Part shown: positions 1-8,684 of the stretch, in pieces
Position numbering within the stretch: position 1 is the stretch's first letter
Layout: the number at the start of each line of letters is the position of its first letter
Assembly: GCF_006517815.1 (NCBI RefSeq)
Contig: NZ_CP041198.1
Span: 4,092,001-4,156,000 of the forward strand
Source of the DNA: Pseudarthrobacter sp. NIBRBAC000502770
Lineage (GTDB): Bacteria > Actinomycetota > Actinomycetes > Actinomycetales > Micrococcaceae
Length of the DNA stretch: 64,000 nucleotides
Direction: 5' to 3'
Program-made: the position numbers and the translations under genes
The notes under the pieces: model-generated
Told to the model about the DNA's origin: nothing
Database searches by the model: none
The model's input: only the letters and a program-made list of their open reading frames with translations

Positions 1-1
1 C

Positions 2-427
2 CAGCTCACCGGTGCCGGACAGCGGGCCGCGGAGTTCGGCGTCGAACTTTGGACCGAGTCCCTCCACTTCCTTCGGTTCTGTTGGAACCTGGAGCGCGCA
101 GGACTCCTGGCCGACCGCCTCGCCGGTTCCGGCGTCGGAATCGTCATGGACTTCAGCCACATTGTGGCGTCCGGCGAAGATATCCAGGCCTACCTGGACC
201 GGCACCAGGGCCGCATCAGCCACGTCCACCTGCGCGACGCCGTGCCGGGGAACATCAACCTCAGCATCGGCAACGGTGACGCCGACTTCGCCGGCGGCCT
301 GAAACGCCTTGCCGCCGACGGCTACACCGGCCACTTCTCGCTTGAACTGGAAACCCGGGACGTCACCCATGACGAACGCCCGGCCGCCGCCGCCAAAGCG
401 GCAAGCTTCATCACCGACCTCATCTGA
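2..427 (+). CDS. Sugar phosphate isomerase/epimerase, TIM-barrel (partial, 5' end outside window)
   Basis: Only the C-terminal 141 codons are present; the reading frame is open from base 2. The sequence has the look of the xylose-isomerase-like (AP endonuclease 2) barrel family: a metal-site strand reading VMDFSHI, then HVHLRDA, and near the end a FSLELET strand whose Glu would be a metal ligand. Such enzymes isomerise or epimerise keto/aldo sugars or their phosphates. It is followed after 29 bp by an SDR, then a dihydroxyacetone-kinase-type kinase and an RpiB-like isomerase, so a role in tetrose or small polyol catabolism (for example an erythrulose-phosphate epimerase) is inferred. Substrate cannot be read from the sequence. 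Confidence 0.8.
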   Translation, partial: QLTGAGQRAAEFGVELWTESLHFLRFCWNLERAGLLADRLAGSGVGIVMDFSHIVASGEDIQAYLDRHQGRISHVHLRDAVPGNINLSIGNGDADFAGGLKRLAADGYTGHFSLELETRDVTHDERPAAAAKAASFITDLI

Positions 428-456
428 GCCCCAAAATCAATTCAAGGAGCACCACC

Positions 457-1230
457 ATGACCACCATCCAGCGCACCGCCGTCCTCACCGGAGCAACCTC
501 GGACCGGGGCATCGGCATCACCACGGCCAGCCGTTACGCCCGTGACGGCTGGGGCATCGTCATCCTTGACCTCGACGGCGAGAAGTCCGCCAAGGTCGCG
601 GCCGAAATCGGCAACGAGTTCAACGTCCCCGCGTTCGGCCACGAGATCGACGTCGCCAACGAAGCCTCCGTGATTGCCGCCCAGGCCGCCGTAGCCGCCG
701 AAGTGGCCGCCGGCAACCTCCCGCCCGTTGGCGCCCTGGCCAATATCGCCGGCATCACGTCGCCCGTCCCGTTCCTGGAGACCACCCTCGAGCTGTGGCA
801 CAAGGTCATGGACGTCAACGCCACCGGTACCTACCTGGTGACCAAGGCCTTCCTGCCGGACATGATCGACAACGGCTGGGGCCGGATCGTCAACATGTCC
901 TCCGTGTCCGCCCAGCGCGGCGGCGGCGTCTTCGGCAAGGTCCCCTATTCCGCCGCAAAGGCGGCCATCCTGGGCTTCACCAAGGCGCTGGCCCGTGAGT
1001 TGGGCACCACCGGCGTCACCGTCAACGCCATCACCCCCGGCGCCGTGGACACCAACATCCGCGTGGGCAGCACCGAGGAGCAGGAAGCAGCCATCAACGC
1101 CGGCATCCCGCTGGGCCGCAACGCCACCACCGAGGAAGTGGCCGCCGTGATCGCCTTCCTCTCCTCCGAGGACTCGGCCTACCTCACCGGCACCACCGTC
1201 GACATCAACGGCGGCAGCCACATCCACTAG
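457..1230 (+). CDS. Short-chain dehydrogenase/reductase (SDR)
   Basis: A 257-residue classical SDR with the N-terminal cofactor loop (GATSDRGIG), the NIAG strand, a catalytic Ser in NMSS and the YSAAK Tyr/Lys pair. Classical SDRs oxidise or reduce an alcohol/ketone with NAD(P). The ATG is preceded by AAGGAGC with good spacing. It sits between a sugar isomerase and an erythrulose/dihydroxyacetone-type kinase, so a polyol dehydrogenase role (for example tetritol to tetrulose) is plausible. That assignment is from neighbours; the catalytic motifs are seen directly. Confidence 0.88.
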   Translation: MTTIQRTAVLTGATSDRGIGITTASRYARDGWGIVILDLDGEKSAKVAAEIGNEFNVPAFGHEIDVANEASVIAAQAAVAAEVAAGNLPPVGALANIAGITSPVPFLETTLELWHKVMDVNATGTYLVTKAFLPDMIDNGWGRIVNMSSVSAQRGGGVFGKVPYSAAKAAILGFTKALARELGTTGVTVNAITPGAVDTNIRVGSTEEQEAAINAGIPLGRNATTEEVAAVIAFLSSEDSAYLTGTTVDINGGSHIH

Positions 1231-1265
1231 CAGCCGGCCCCGGCGCCAGCCAGAAAGCTCCCTCC

Positions 1266-3035
1266 ATGACAAAGATCTTCAATGACCCCTCCGACTTCGC
1301 CGAAGAAGCCCTCGCCGGGTTCTGCGACGTCCACTCGGACCTGGTCCGGCAGGTTCCCGGCGGTGCCGTCCGCCGCTTCCGGCCGGCAAAACCCAAGGTG
1401 GCCGTCCTGGCCGGCGGTGGCTCCGGGCACTATCCGGCGTTCGCCGGGGTGATCGGCACCGGCTTCGCGGACGGAGCGGTGGTGGGAAACATCTTCACCT
1501 CGCCTTCCGCCCAGCAGGCCTACTCGGTGGCCAAGGCCGCAGAGTCCGGCGCCGGTGTCGTCTTCACCTACGGCAACTACGCCGGCGACGTGATGAACTT
1601 CGGCATGGCCAGCGAGCGCCTGGCCGCCGAGGGCATCGCTGCGGACAACGTCCTGGTGACGGACGACATCGCCAGCGCCCCGCCGTCGGAATCCGCCAAG
1701 CGCCGCGGCATCGCCGGTGACTTCACGGTCTTCAAGGTGATGGGCGCTGCCGCCGAGAATGGCGCGAACCTGGCCGAGGTGGTCCGCCTGGGCCGCAAGG
1801 CCAACGAACGCACCCGCACCATCGGCAGCGCGTTCGCCGGCTGCACCTTCCCGGGCGCCGAATCGCCCCTGTTCACCCTGCCTGAAGGGCAGATGGGCCT
1901 GGGCCTGGGCATCCACGGCGAGCCGGGCCTGCACGACACCCACCTGCCTTCGGCCAAGGAACTGGGCCACGAACTGGTGGCCCGCGTACTCTCCGAAACC
2001 CCGCCGGACGCCGGCAGCCGCATCGCCGTCATCCTTAATGGCCTCGGCTCCACCAAGCACGAGGAGCTCTTCGTCCTCTGGGGGACCGTGGCACCGCTGC
2101 TGCGTGCCGCCGACTACACGCTGGTGATGCCCGAGGTGGGGGAGCTGGTCACCAGCCTGGACATGGCCGGCGTCTCGCTGACCGTCACCTGGCTTGATGA
2201 GGAACTGGAACCGCTGTGGGTTGCCCCTGCCGAGACTCCTGCCTACCGCCGGGGCACCGCTGCCCGGGAGACCGGGGCGCGTGGGGTCGAGGAAACGTCC
2301 GACGGCGGCGCGGCCGCTGCTGCGTTCGTTGCCACCGCATCCTCCCGCGGGTATGCCGCGGCCTGCGTAGCGGCCATCGACGCCGCCCGTTCGTCGCTGC
2401 ACGACGCCGAAGAGCGGTTGGGACACATGGACGCGATCGCTGGCGACGGTGACCACGGCCGCGGCATGGTCCGTGGCGTGGATGCGGCCGCCGCAGCCGC
2501 CTCCGCCGCACTGGGCCACGGCGCCGGCGCCGGCGATGTGCTGGCTGCCGCCGGCGACGCCTGGGCGGACAAGGCAGGCGGCACCTCCGGTGTCCTGTGG
2601 GGCGCTGGACTGCGGGCTTTCGGTGAAACGGTGGGCAATGCCTCCGCACCCGCTCCCAGTGCCCTTGCGGCAGCAGTGACGGCGTTCGCGGACCGGATTG
2701 TCCAGCTGGGCAAAGCCGAAGCGGGGGACAAGACCATGGTGGACGCGCTGCTGCCGTTTGTTGCCGGGTTCAGCCGTGCGGTGGGCTACGGCGTGGAACC
2801 GGGCCGCGCCTGGGAGGACGCGGCACGCGAGGCGGTCATCGCCGCGGAAGCCACCGCGGACCTCCTGCCACTCAAGGGCCGGGCCCGGCCCCTTGCGGAA
2901 AAGAGCCTGGGCACGGCGGATCCCGGCGCCACATCGCTGGCCATGGTCTTTGCCGTCATGGGGCCGCACTTCACCGGTGCCACCGGGTCCGAAGGCAGCA
3001 CCACCACCGTTGCGGCGACGGCCGCTGAGTCATGA
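1266..3035 (+). CDS. Dihydroxyacetone/erythrulose kinase, DhaK-DhaL fusion
   Basis: A 589-residue single-chain ATP-dependent kinase. Residues 1 to about 335 form the DhaK domain with GGGSGHYP near residue 50 and GIHGEPG around residue 215; His217 is the expected residue that binds the substrate carbonyl covalently. A low-complexity Ala-rich linker leads to the DhaL nucleotide domain, recognised by the GDGDHG acidic motif near residue 395. Length and order match ATP-type dihydroxyacetone kinases. Related proteins beside RpiB-like isomerases act as D- or L-erythrulose kinases in mycobacterial tetritol catabolism, which I think more likely here than dihydroxyacetone. The next gene starts within or just after its stop. 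Confidence 0.9.
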   Translation: MTKIFNDPSDFAEEALAGFCDVHSDLVRQVPGGAVRRFRPAKPKVAVLAGGGSGHYPAFAGVIGTGFADGAVVGNIFTSPSAQQAYSVAKAAESGAGVVFTYGNYAGDVMNFGMASERLAAEGIAADNVLVTDDIASAPPSESAKRRGIAGDFTVFKVMGAAAENGANLAEVVRLGRKANERTRTIGSAFAGCTFPGAESPLFTLPEGQMGLGLGIHGEPGLHDTHLPSAKELGHELVARVLSETPPDAGSRIAVILNGLGSTKHEELFVLWGTVAPLLRAADYTLVMPEVGELVTSLDMAGVSLTVTWLDEELEPLWVAPAETPAYRRGTAARETGARGVEETSDGGAAAAAFVATASSRGYAAACVAAIDAARSSLHDAEERLGHMDAIAGDGDHGRGMVRGVDAAAAAASAALGHGAGAGDVLAAAGDAWADKAGGTSGVLWGAGLRAFGETVGNASAPAPSALAAAVTAFADRIVQLGKAEAGDKTMVDALLPFVAGFSRAVGYGVEPGRAWEDAAREAVIAAEATADLLPLKGRARPLAEKSLGTADPGATSLAMVFAVMGPHFTGATGSEGSTTTVAATAAES

Positions 3036-3052
3036 CAACGGAAGGGAACACC

Positions 3053-3523
3053 ATGGGGCTGCGGCTCATTGTCGGCGCGGATGAAGCCGGCGTGGACTAC
3101 AAGGACAAGATCCTCGCGGACCTGCGGAACGATCCGCGCGTCAGCGAGGTCATCGACATCGGCGTCAACCGGAGCGACGCCCCGAATGATTTCACCAAGC
3201 CCTACCCGTATGTGGGCATAGCGGCCGGCGAGATGATCAGGGACGGCGCCGCTGACCGGGCCATCCTGTTCTGCGGTACCGGAATCGGCGTCGCCATCGC
3301 CGCCAACAAGGTGGACGGCGTCCGCGCCACCGCCGCGCACGACTCGTTCTCGGTGGAGCGGTCCATCCTGTCCAACGACTGCCAGGTCCTCACCATGGGG
3401 CAGCGCGTGGTGGGCATCGAACTCGCCCGGCGCCTGGCAAAGGAATGGATCGGGTACACGTTCGATCCGTCGTCGGCCTCGGCGGGCAAGGTTAAGGTCC
3501 TCACCGACTTCGAGGGCTGCTAA
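3053..3523 (+). CDS. RpiB/LacAB-family sugar-phosphate isomerase
   Basis: A 156-residue protein of the RpiB fold. It opens with the GADEAG strand and carries CGTGIG, the loop holding the catalytic Cys of the RpiB/EryI type, followed by the region that binds the phosphate. An in-frame ATG at 3032 overlaps the upstream stop as ATGA, but GAAGGGA at 3041-3047 is correctly spaced for the ATG at 3053, so I chose that. With the upstream kinase, the likely reaction is isomerisation of an erythrulose phosphate to erythrose 4-phosphate, feeding the pentose phosphate pathway. Ribose 5-phosphate isomerisation is the alternative. Confidence 0.85.
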   Translation: MGLRLIVGADEAGVDYKDKILADLRNDPRVSEVIDIGVNRSDAPNDFTKPYPYVGIAAGEMIRDGAADRAILFCGTGIGVAIAANKVDGVRATAAHDSFSVERSILSNDCQVLTMGQRVVGIELARRLAKEWIGYTFDPSSASAGKVKVLTDFEGC

Positions 3524-3539
3524 GCCGGGTCCCGGCCCG

Positions 3540-3577
3540 CGGGGCGGCGGCTGTTCGGCAACACGGCTGCCGCCCCG
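3540..3577 (+). terminator. GC-rich hairpin after the kinase/isomerase operon
   Basis: A stem of about 15 pairs, including two G-U pairs, with a 6-base loop lies just after the RpiB-like gene. It has no clear T-run, as is common in high-GC actinobacteria. It marks the probable end of the tetrose operon. Confidence 0.6.
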
Positions 3578-3600
3578 TTGCGCGGTGCTCCTACACTGGG

Positions 3601-4044
3601 GTGATGATCACAGTCACCGGAAGTGTGGAAACCAACCTGTCCGCGGAGAAGGCCTTTGCCTTCATGAGTGAGTTCGAAAACACCACTAAGTGGGATCCCA
3701 ACACCCCCGTGATGGACAAAATCACCCCGGGGCCCGTTGCCGTAGGCCACAAATACCACGCTGAGTCCGAGTTCCGCGGAAAGCGCCAGACGCTGGTCTA
3801 CGAGGTCATCGAGCTCACGGACAACCACATAAAACTGCGCGGCGAGAACAAGACCGTCACCTCGTTCGATTCCATCGAAGTCAGGCCCAACGGGAGCGGC
3901 TCCGTGGTGACGTACACGGCCGAGTTCAGCATCCATGGGCCGGCCAAGATCATCCAGCCGCTGCTGAAGCCTGCCTTCAATTCGCTGCGTGATCCCGCGT
4001 TGAACGGGATCCGGGACACGCTTAATTCGCTGGCAGCGGCCTGA
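3601..4044 (+). CDS. SRPBCC-family (START/polyketide-cyclase-like) protein
   Basis: A 146-147 residue protein of the SRPBCC helix-grip fold. It has the typical opening (ITVTGSVETNLSAEKAFAFMSEFENTTKWDP), in which a conserved Phe-Met and a Trp-Asp mark the ligand-cavity helix and strand, followed by alternating beta strands and a long C-terminal helix. The family binds hydrophobic ligands and the individual role is not known. GTG at 3601 and ATG at 3604 are both in frame. TACACT at 3592-3597 would start transcription at about 3604, so the message may be leaderless with the ATG as start. The 3' end overlaps the convergent carboxylesterase gene by 23 bp. Confidence 0.75.
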   Translation: MMITVTGSVETNLSAEKAFAFMSEFENTTKWDPNTPVMDKITPGPVAVGHKYHAESEFRGKRQTLVYEVIELTDNHIKLRGENKTVTSFDSIEVRPNGSGSVVTYTAEFSIHGPAKIIQPLLKPAFNSLRDPALNGIRDTLNSLAAA

Positions 4045-5578
4045 CGCCTGCAAAGAATTCCCGGATCCCACTGCGCGGATCGTCCTCGACCCGGGCGCCG
4101 TCGTCCAGCATCATGGTGCGGCGCGCGTCCCCATATTCCGGCCACTCCAGCCCTGCCGTGTCCGGCGATCCAGTGCGCGCAAAGGCTGCCCAGGCCCCGC
4201 TCATGGTGTTGCTGAGGGACCGCGGCGCCGCGCTCCGGGTAAGGAACGCAGCCTCCGGCGCGTCCAGGTGCCGGAAAACGAACGGGATGTCCAGGGCATG
4301 GCAGGCGCCCAGCTTTCCGCCCATGGCCGGGCTGCGCCAGGTGAACAGGTAGGCGAAGTTTCTCCCGGCCGCGCCGTTTGGCGCGGCCAGTTGGCGCGCC
4401 GCCAAAAGACGGTTGGTGGGCTGGCGGTAGACGGAATCGGCGATGGCGGCTTCAAGGATTTCCTTGCCCCCGGGCTCCCGGGACAGTACCCGGGCCAGTG
4501 CTTCGGTGTAGCCCGGTGCCTGGGCAGACGGAACCCCTGCGGCGGCGAGGACGGCGGCGGCGCGGTCAGGATACCCTGGGTCCTCTGGGGCAGCCGGGCG
4601 CATTTCGACGGCGAAGGAGCCTTCGTTGAGGTTGGTTCCGGCCAGCAGGTCCACCCCGCTGTTGAGCCCGCGGCGGATACCGTCCAGCGGCGGCTCCGGC
4701 AGTGAGGGTGTCCCCACGGTCGGCTGGAAGGGCAGCGGGACGGCGTAAGTCTCCGTCGCGATCCGCTTTTCCAGGGCGGCCTGGGCCTCAAGCAGCCGCC
4801 CCGCGGGGAGGGTCAGCAGTTCCTTCGCGGATGGTTTGTCCAGGCCGCACAGTTCCAGGAATTGCGCGCTGATGTGCGCGGATTCGTCCGGCCGCCGGTA
4901 CCGTTCCGCGGTGCCGCTCTGCATGATGGCGCGGTGGAAGAGCCCTTCCGACGACGGCATGCCCAGCAGGGTGCCGATGGCCGCGGCGCCTGCCGACTCG
5001 CCAAAAACAGTGATGTTTTCCGGGTCGCCGCCGAATGCCCCGATATTCCGGCGTACCCAGCGCAAGGCTTCCAGCTGGTCCAGCAGGGCGACGTTGGACG
5101 AGTCCTCGTACCCTGGGCCAAGCAGGTCCGCCAGATGCAGGAAGCCCAGGGCGCCCAGGCGGTAGTTGATGGACACGAGCACCACGCCCGCCGCGGCGGC
5201 CAGCCGGGCGCCGTCGTACATGGCGTCGCTGTTGGCGCCCAGCAGAAACGCGCCGCCATGGATCCACACCATCACCGGCCTTGCCGGCCCGTCCCCCGGC
5301 GGGGCCCAGATGTTCAGGTTGAGGCAGCCTTCTTCGCTCCATTTCCGCGGCCTGCTGCCCGGCGGGGCGGGGTTCTCCAGGTTTTGGGGTGCTGCGGGGC
5401 CGGCGGCGGTGCAGTCCAGGACGCCTGCCCACGGGGCTGCCGGGACCGGAGGGCGGAAGCGGTTGGCCCCCGACGGCGGTGCAGCGTAGGGGATGCCAAG
5501 GAACCGGCGGATGGTGGTCCCTTCAGCTTCGAGGGAGCTGCCGAGGATGGACCCGGCGGGGGTGGAGAGACGCGTCAT
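4022..5578 (-). CDS. Type-B carboxylesterase
   Basis: A 518-residue alpha/beta hydrolase of the carboxylesterase/cholinesterase type. The oxyanion region reads WIHGGAFLLG and the nucleophile elbow is FGESAGA, with the catalytic Ser near residue 193. A C-terminal HALDIPFVF segment holds the expected catalytic His. The start at 5578 removes 27 residues of unconserved upstream frame and gives an N-terminus that begins at the first family strand. There is no signal peptide, so it is cytoplasmic. It is divergent from the ANTAR regulator. Substrate is unknown; such enzymes cleave carboxylic esters, including plant phenolic esters and pesticides. Confidence 0.87.
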   Translation of the reverse strand: MTRLSTPAGSILGSSLEAEGTTIRRFLGIPYAAPPSGANRFRPPVPAAPWAGVLDCTAAGPAAPQNLENPAPPGSRPRKWSEEGCLNLNIWAPPGDGPARPVMVWIHGGAFLLGANSDAMYDGARLAAAAGVVLVSINYRLGALGFLHLADLLGPGYEDSSNVALLDQLEALRWVRRNIGAFGGDPENITVFGESAGAAAIGTLLGMPSSEGLFHRAIMQSGTAERYRRPDESAHISAQFLELCGLDKPSAKELLTLPAGRLLEAQAALEKRIATETYAVPLPFQPTVGTPSLPEPPLDGIRRGLNSGVDLLAGTNLNEGSFAVEMRPAAPEDPGYPDRAAAVLAAAGVPSAQAPGYTEALARVLSREPGGKEILEAAIADSVYRQPTNRLLAARQLAAPNGAAGRNFAYLFTWRSPAMGGKLGACHALDIPFVFRHLDAPEAAFLTRSAAPRSLSNTMSGAWAAFARTGSPDTAGLEWPEYGDARRTMMLDDGARVEDDPRSGIREFFAGVRPLPAN

Positions 5579-5681
5579 GGTTGACAGGTTACGGCGTCCG
5601 CACAGGTAGGCTGGCATCACCGTTCGGCAGTGGGCGGCCACGATGCTGTGGCTCTTCATAACTGTCCGGGAGGTAAGACGC

Positions 5682-6434
5682 GTGCCCCACGCCGACGTCT
5701 TTGGTGCCGAAAATTTTGCTGACGTTGCCCTGCATCTTCAGGAGTCGTTCCTCCATACCCCCGAGGTCGGGGCGATCCTGCAGGATCTCGCGGCCTATGC
5801 CGTGGGCCGCCTCGGCAGCTCCGATCCCGGGTGTTCGTGCGAAATCACGGTACTGCGGCCCAAGAAACCCGTGACCACGGCCTGCAGCAACGCCGCCGCG
5901 AAGGTGATGAACCAAGTGGAGTTCAAGCACGGCGACGGTCCGGGTTTGACGGCCATGCGGACCAGCGCCACGGTCCTGGTGGCCGACCTGCGGCTGGAAC
6001 AGCGGTGGCCGGACTATGTCCAAGCAGTGCAGGATCAGGGATTCCTTTCGGTGCTGAGCATCCCCGTGGAGCTAGAGGGGGACGCGCAGGGCGTGCTGAC
6101 GTTCTACTGCTCGCATCCCGTCGACCCCCGCGACAACCGCGTGGATGTTGCGGAGACGTTTGTGCGGCGGGCCTCCAAGGGCCTGACGCTCTGCCTCCGC
6201 ATGCTCAGGCTGGAGGAGACCAGGGACGGCATGACCGCCGCCATGCAGACCCGCACCGTGATCGACCTGGCTACGGGGGCCATCATGGCTCAAAACCGCT
6301 GCACCCAGGACGCTGCCTTCAAACTGCTTCGGGAAGCATCCAACACGCGCAACATGAAACTCCGCGATGTGGCGGCCATGGTGATCTCGTCAGTGGCCGG
6401 GGTGACGGACACCTTTACCTACTTCGACGAGTAG
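5682..6434 (+). CDS. GAF-ANTAR antitermination regulator
   Basis: A 250-residue two-domain protein. Residues about 10-165 form a GAF sensor domain and residues about 180-240 form an ANTAR RNA-binding domain of three helices (TRTVIDLATGAIMAQNR followed by the conserved Ala and Leu-rich helices). ANTAR proteins bind paired hexaloop hairpins in nascent RNA and prevent termination. GGGAGGT at 5668-5674 is well spaced for the GTG at 5682, so the in-frame ATG at 5643 is rejected. No paired hexaloop target was found nearby. Actinobacteria usually carry many such GAF-ANTAR paralogues. Confidence 0.85.
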   Translation: MPHADVFGAENFADVALHLQESFLHTPEVGAILQDLAAYAVGRLGSSDPGCSCEITVLRPKKPVTTACSNAAAKVMNQVEFKHGDGPGLTAMRTSATVLVADLRLEQRWPDYVQAVQDQGFLSVLSIPVELEGDAQGVLTFYCSHPVDPRDNRVDVAETFVRRASKGLTLCLRMLRLEETRDGMTAAMQTRTVIDLATGAIMAQNRCTQDAAFKLLREASNTRNMKLRDVAAMVISSVAGVTDTFTYFDE

Positions 6435-6724
6435 GGGCCCTTCCGCTCCGGATCCTGCGGCTCCGGTTGGAGGAGGAACAGGGCATAACTGCTGAGCGGG
6501 ACGCGCAGGAGCAGGCCCTGGGCGGCACAGTGCTCGTTGACGGCCTGTGCCAGGGCGTCCCGCTCCTTCGGTGACAGGGTGCACTGGCCGGCGCAGTAGT
6601 CGCGGATGAGCTGTTCCGAGGCGTCGCCGCCCAAGCCGACGAACTCGAGCCACAGCTGTGCCAGATCCAGTCCGTGCTCCTTGATGACTGCGCCGGTGAG
6701 GGCCTGCTGGTCAACGGCATCCAT
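6419..6724 (-). CDS. Hypothetical protein, 101 residues
   Basis: A small, soluble, mainly helical protein beginning MDAVDQQALTG. It has two Cys in DYCAGQC and a C-terminal stretch ending ERKGPYSSK. It is convergent with the GAF-ANTAR gene and overlaps its last 16 bp. I do not recognise a family. The codon pattern is normal for the window and no other frame competes, so it is probably real, but no clear Shine-Dalgarno sequence was seen. Confidence 0.5.
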   Translation of the reverse strand: MDAVDQQALTGAVIKEHGLDLAQLWLEFVGLGGDASEQLIRDYCAGQCTLSPKERDALAQAVNEHCAAQGLLLRVPLSSYALFLLQPEPQDPERKGPYSSK

Positions 6725-6966
6725 CGTCCCGTCCTAGCCTTGGTTATGGATTCCTGCAGCTGTAGTTCGGAACGGCGGCCTGGGTGGATGGGAATGAACC
6801 GCAAATATTTCGCTGGGAGAGTGGCGCCACACCTATGCGCTGGACTCGCCCCGGCGCTGCTTCCGCCACATCCGGCGGCGGGGGACCTTCGCCCCTAGGC
6901 GGCGAACAGGCACCGGAAGTCAACTTGAGTGTCTGGAGCACGCGAGCACAACAGGAGGCAAGGACC

Positions 6967-7251
6967 ATGGGCGCATGTGATGTCTGCGGCAGCAGCGAGG
7001 GCCGCATGTTCACCGTCAGTATGGGAAACCAGACCGGCACGTTCGACAGCTTCGAATGTGCCATCCACATGATGGCTCCGGCATGCGAGCACTGCGGCTG
7101 CCGGATCCTGGGCCATCCCGTTGAAAGCCAGGCAGGCATCTACTGCTGCCTCCATTGCGCGAAGGAAGCGGGCAACCCGCACCAGGCCGCGCATGCTGAG
7201 CATACGACGGTGGCCGTGCCGGCGGAAGGCACGTCGGGAGGGCAGCGCTAG
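6967..7251 (+). CDS. Small cysteine-rich, probably zinc-binding protein
   Basis: A 94-residue protein with Cys clusters CDVC, CEHCGC and CCLHC plus several His residues, arranged like two treble-clef or zinc-ribbon knuckles. The start at 6967 is fixed by AGGAGG at about 6951-6956. Longer in-frame extensions upstream lack coding character. It is followed after 35 bp by a universal stress protein. I infer metal binding (zinc ribbon or metallothionein-like) but no named family is certain. Confidence 0.7.
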   Translation: MGACDVCGSSEGRMFTVSMGNQTGTFDSFECAIHMMAPACEHCGCRILGHPVESQAGIYCCLHCAKEAGNPHQAAHAEHTTVAVPAEGTSGGQR

Positions 7252-7286
7252 CGTTGCCCTGAAGAAGCGACAGGAAAAGGGAGACC

Positions 7287-7724
7287 GTGGCGGACAGCGG
7301 GAGTTTCAGGATTGTGGTGGGCGTTGACGGGTCGGACCAGTCCAGGGCAGCTATGGACTGGGCAATTGAGGAGTCCAGGCTGCGCACGGGAGAGGTACAG
7401 GCCGTGACCGCCTGGAGCTTTCCCTATGTCAGCGATGCCCTCGGCACAGCCTGGGACTATGACATCTTCCAGAAGGACGCCCAGGCCATCCTCGAAGAAG
7501 AACTTGAACGCGTCAAGAACCAGGGCGTGACGGTCACGGGGCGCATCGTGGAGGGGAATCCCGCGTCGGCGCTCATTGAGGCCTCCCGGGACGCTGACCT
7601 GGTGGCGGTAGGTTCACGCGGCCACGGCGGCTTCACGGGGATGCTGCTGGGTTCAGTGTCGCACCAGACCATCCATCATGCGCACTGCCCCGTGCTGGTA
7701 ATCCGGGAGCCCGACGCGGGATAA
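7287..7724 (+). CDS. Universal stress protein (UspA family)
   Basis: A 145-residue single UspA domain. It starts with the IVVGVDGSDQS strand and ends with the nucleotide loop G-x2-G-x9-G-S (GSRGHGG ... LGSVSHQ), which indicates the ATP-binding subtype. The GTG start follows a purine-rich AAAAGGGAGA. Such proteins accumulate under stress or low oxygen; the exact function is unknown. It is downstream of a Cys-rich small gene and in the same direction as a nucleoside hydrolase. Confidence 0.9.
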   Translation: MADSGSFRIVVGVDGSDQSRAAMDWAIEESRLRTGEVQAVTAWSFPYVSDALGTAWDYDIFQKDAQAILEEELERVKNQGVTVTGRIVEGNPASALIEASRDADLVAVGSRGHGGFTGMLLGSVSHQTIHHAHCPVLVIREPDAG

Positions 7725-7799
7725 CCACCGCGGTACCTTCGCCTTTCAGTGAATGGAAACGCCGTTCTGTGGGTCCCGCGCTGCCGCAAGGCTTGCAGC

Positions 7800-8630
7800 A
7801 TGGACATGATTCGGGTGGAGCCCCGCTGCCGCGTGCTGATCGACAACGACTGGGCGGGTGACCCGGACGGGCTGGTGGCCCTGGCCCACCACGCCATGTC
7901 GCCCGCCAACGCGATCGTCGGCGTCACAAGTTCCCTGACCAACCCGATGTTTGGGCCGCCGGCGGGCATGGCGCAGAAGGGTGCGAACCTGGCCGGGGAA
8001 CTGTTGCGCGTCCTCAAGAGCCCGGAGCCGGCAGTGGCCCACCCGGGATCCGACAGCCCCTTCACCGGACAACCCCGGGACAACCCGGCTGCCCGGGCGA
8101 TCGCTGCCACCGCAGCAGCCGGCGGAGTGCTGCCCCTGGTCCTTGTCTGCGCCGGCCCGCTCACCAACGTGGCCGATGCGCTCCTGCTGGATCCCGCCGT
8201 CGCCTCCTCCCTCACCTTGGCTTGGGTTGGCGGGGCCACGGCGAATGATGAGGAATACAACTACTTCACGGACCCGGCCGCCGCAGACTTCGTGCTCGGG
8301 AACCAGGAGCTGTCCGTGTGGCAGTTCCCGGCAGAGACGTACCGGCAGGTTGTTGCCCCGGTGGCCGAACTTGACCATGCCTTCAGGAACTCGGGCGCGG
8401 CAGGCGCCTGGCTGTGGGAGCTCTTCAACAGCCTGGACGTGCCGGACTTCGTGAAATTCGGGCCGCTGTGGTGCCTGGGTGACAGCGCACCCCTGGTGGT
8501 TACCGGCCTCGACGATGCCACGTCCACCTTCACGGAAACACGCAACCATCCCTCGCGGCGGACCTACACCTCCGTGGACACGCGGCTGATCATGGCGGAT
8601 TTCCTCGCAAAGCTGCGGCTGCAGCAGTAG
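7800..8630 (+). CDS. Inosine-uridine preferring nucleoside hydrolase
   Basis: About 276 residues. The N-terminal DNDWAGDPDG motif is the calcium-binding Asp cluster of the nucleoside hydrolase family (usual form DTDPGIDDA), here variant with Trp-Ala. A later LVCAGPLTNVADAL strand matches the family GPLTN element. The C-terminal half is more divergent. The enzyme would hydrolyse the N-glycosidic bond of a ribonucleoside to ribose and base. ATGs at 7749, 7800 and 7806 are in frame; I prefer 7800 or 7806 because the conserved region begins directly after. A strong convergent terminator follows. Confidence 0.78.
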   Translation: MDMIRVEPRCRVLIDNDWAGDPDGLVALAHHAMSPANAIVGVTSSLTNPMFGPPAGMAQKGANLAGELLRVLKSPEPAVAHPGSDSPFTGQPRDNPAARAIAATAAAGGVLPLVLVCAGPLTNVADALLLDPAVASSLTLAWVGGATANDEEYNYFTDPAAADFVLGNQELSVWQFPAETYRQVVAPVAELDHAFRNSGAAGAWLWELFNSLDVPDFVKFGPLWCLGDSAPLVVTGLDDATSTFTETRNHPSRRTYTSVDTRLIMADFLAKLRLQQ

Positions 8631-8643
8631 CAGGCTAAAACAA

Positions 8644-8674
8644 TGGCCCGGACCGCCACAGGCGGTCCGGGCCA
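8644..8674. terminator. Bidirectional terminator
   Basis: A perfect 14-bp stem (TGGCCCGGACCGCC and its complement) with a 3-base loop lies between convergent genes. On the minus strand it is followed by TTGTTTT, so it is a good intrinsic terminator for the beta-glucosidase gene. Confidence 0.85.
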
Positions 8675-8684
8675 CCCGCTGCTG

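Noticed and set aside
1227..2969. Long minus-strand open frame across the kinase gene
   Set aside because: It is a GC-driven shadow: low-complexity Gly/Arg/His-rich translation, no ribosome site, and it lies opposite a clearly conserved DhaK-DhaL gene.
3032..3052. ATG at 3032 as start of the RpiB-like gene
   Set aside because: It overlaps the upstream stop attractively, but the Shine-Dalgarno sequence at 3041-3047 serves the ATG at 3053 and the added residues are not part of the family.
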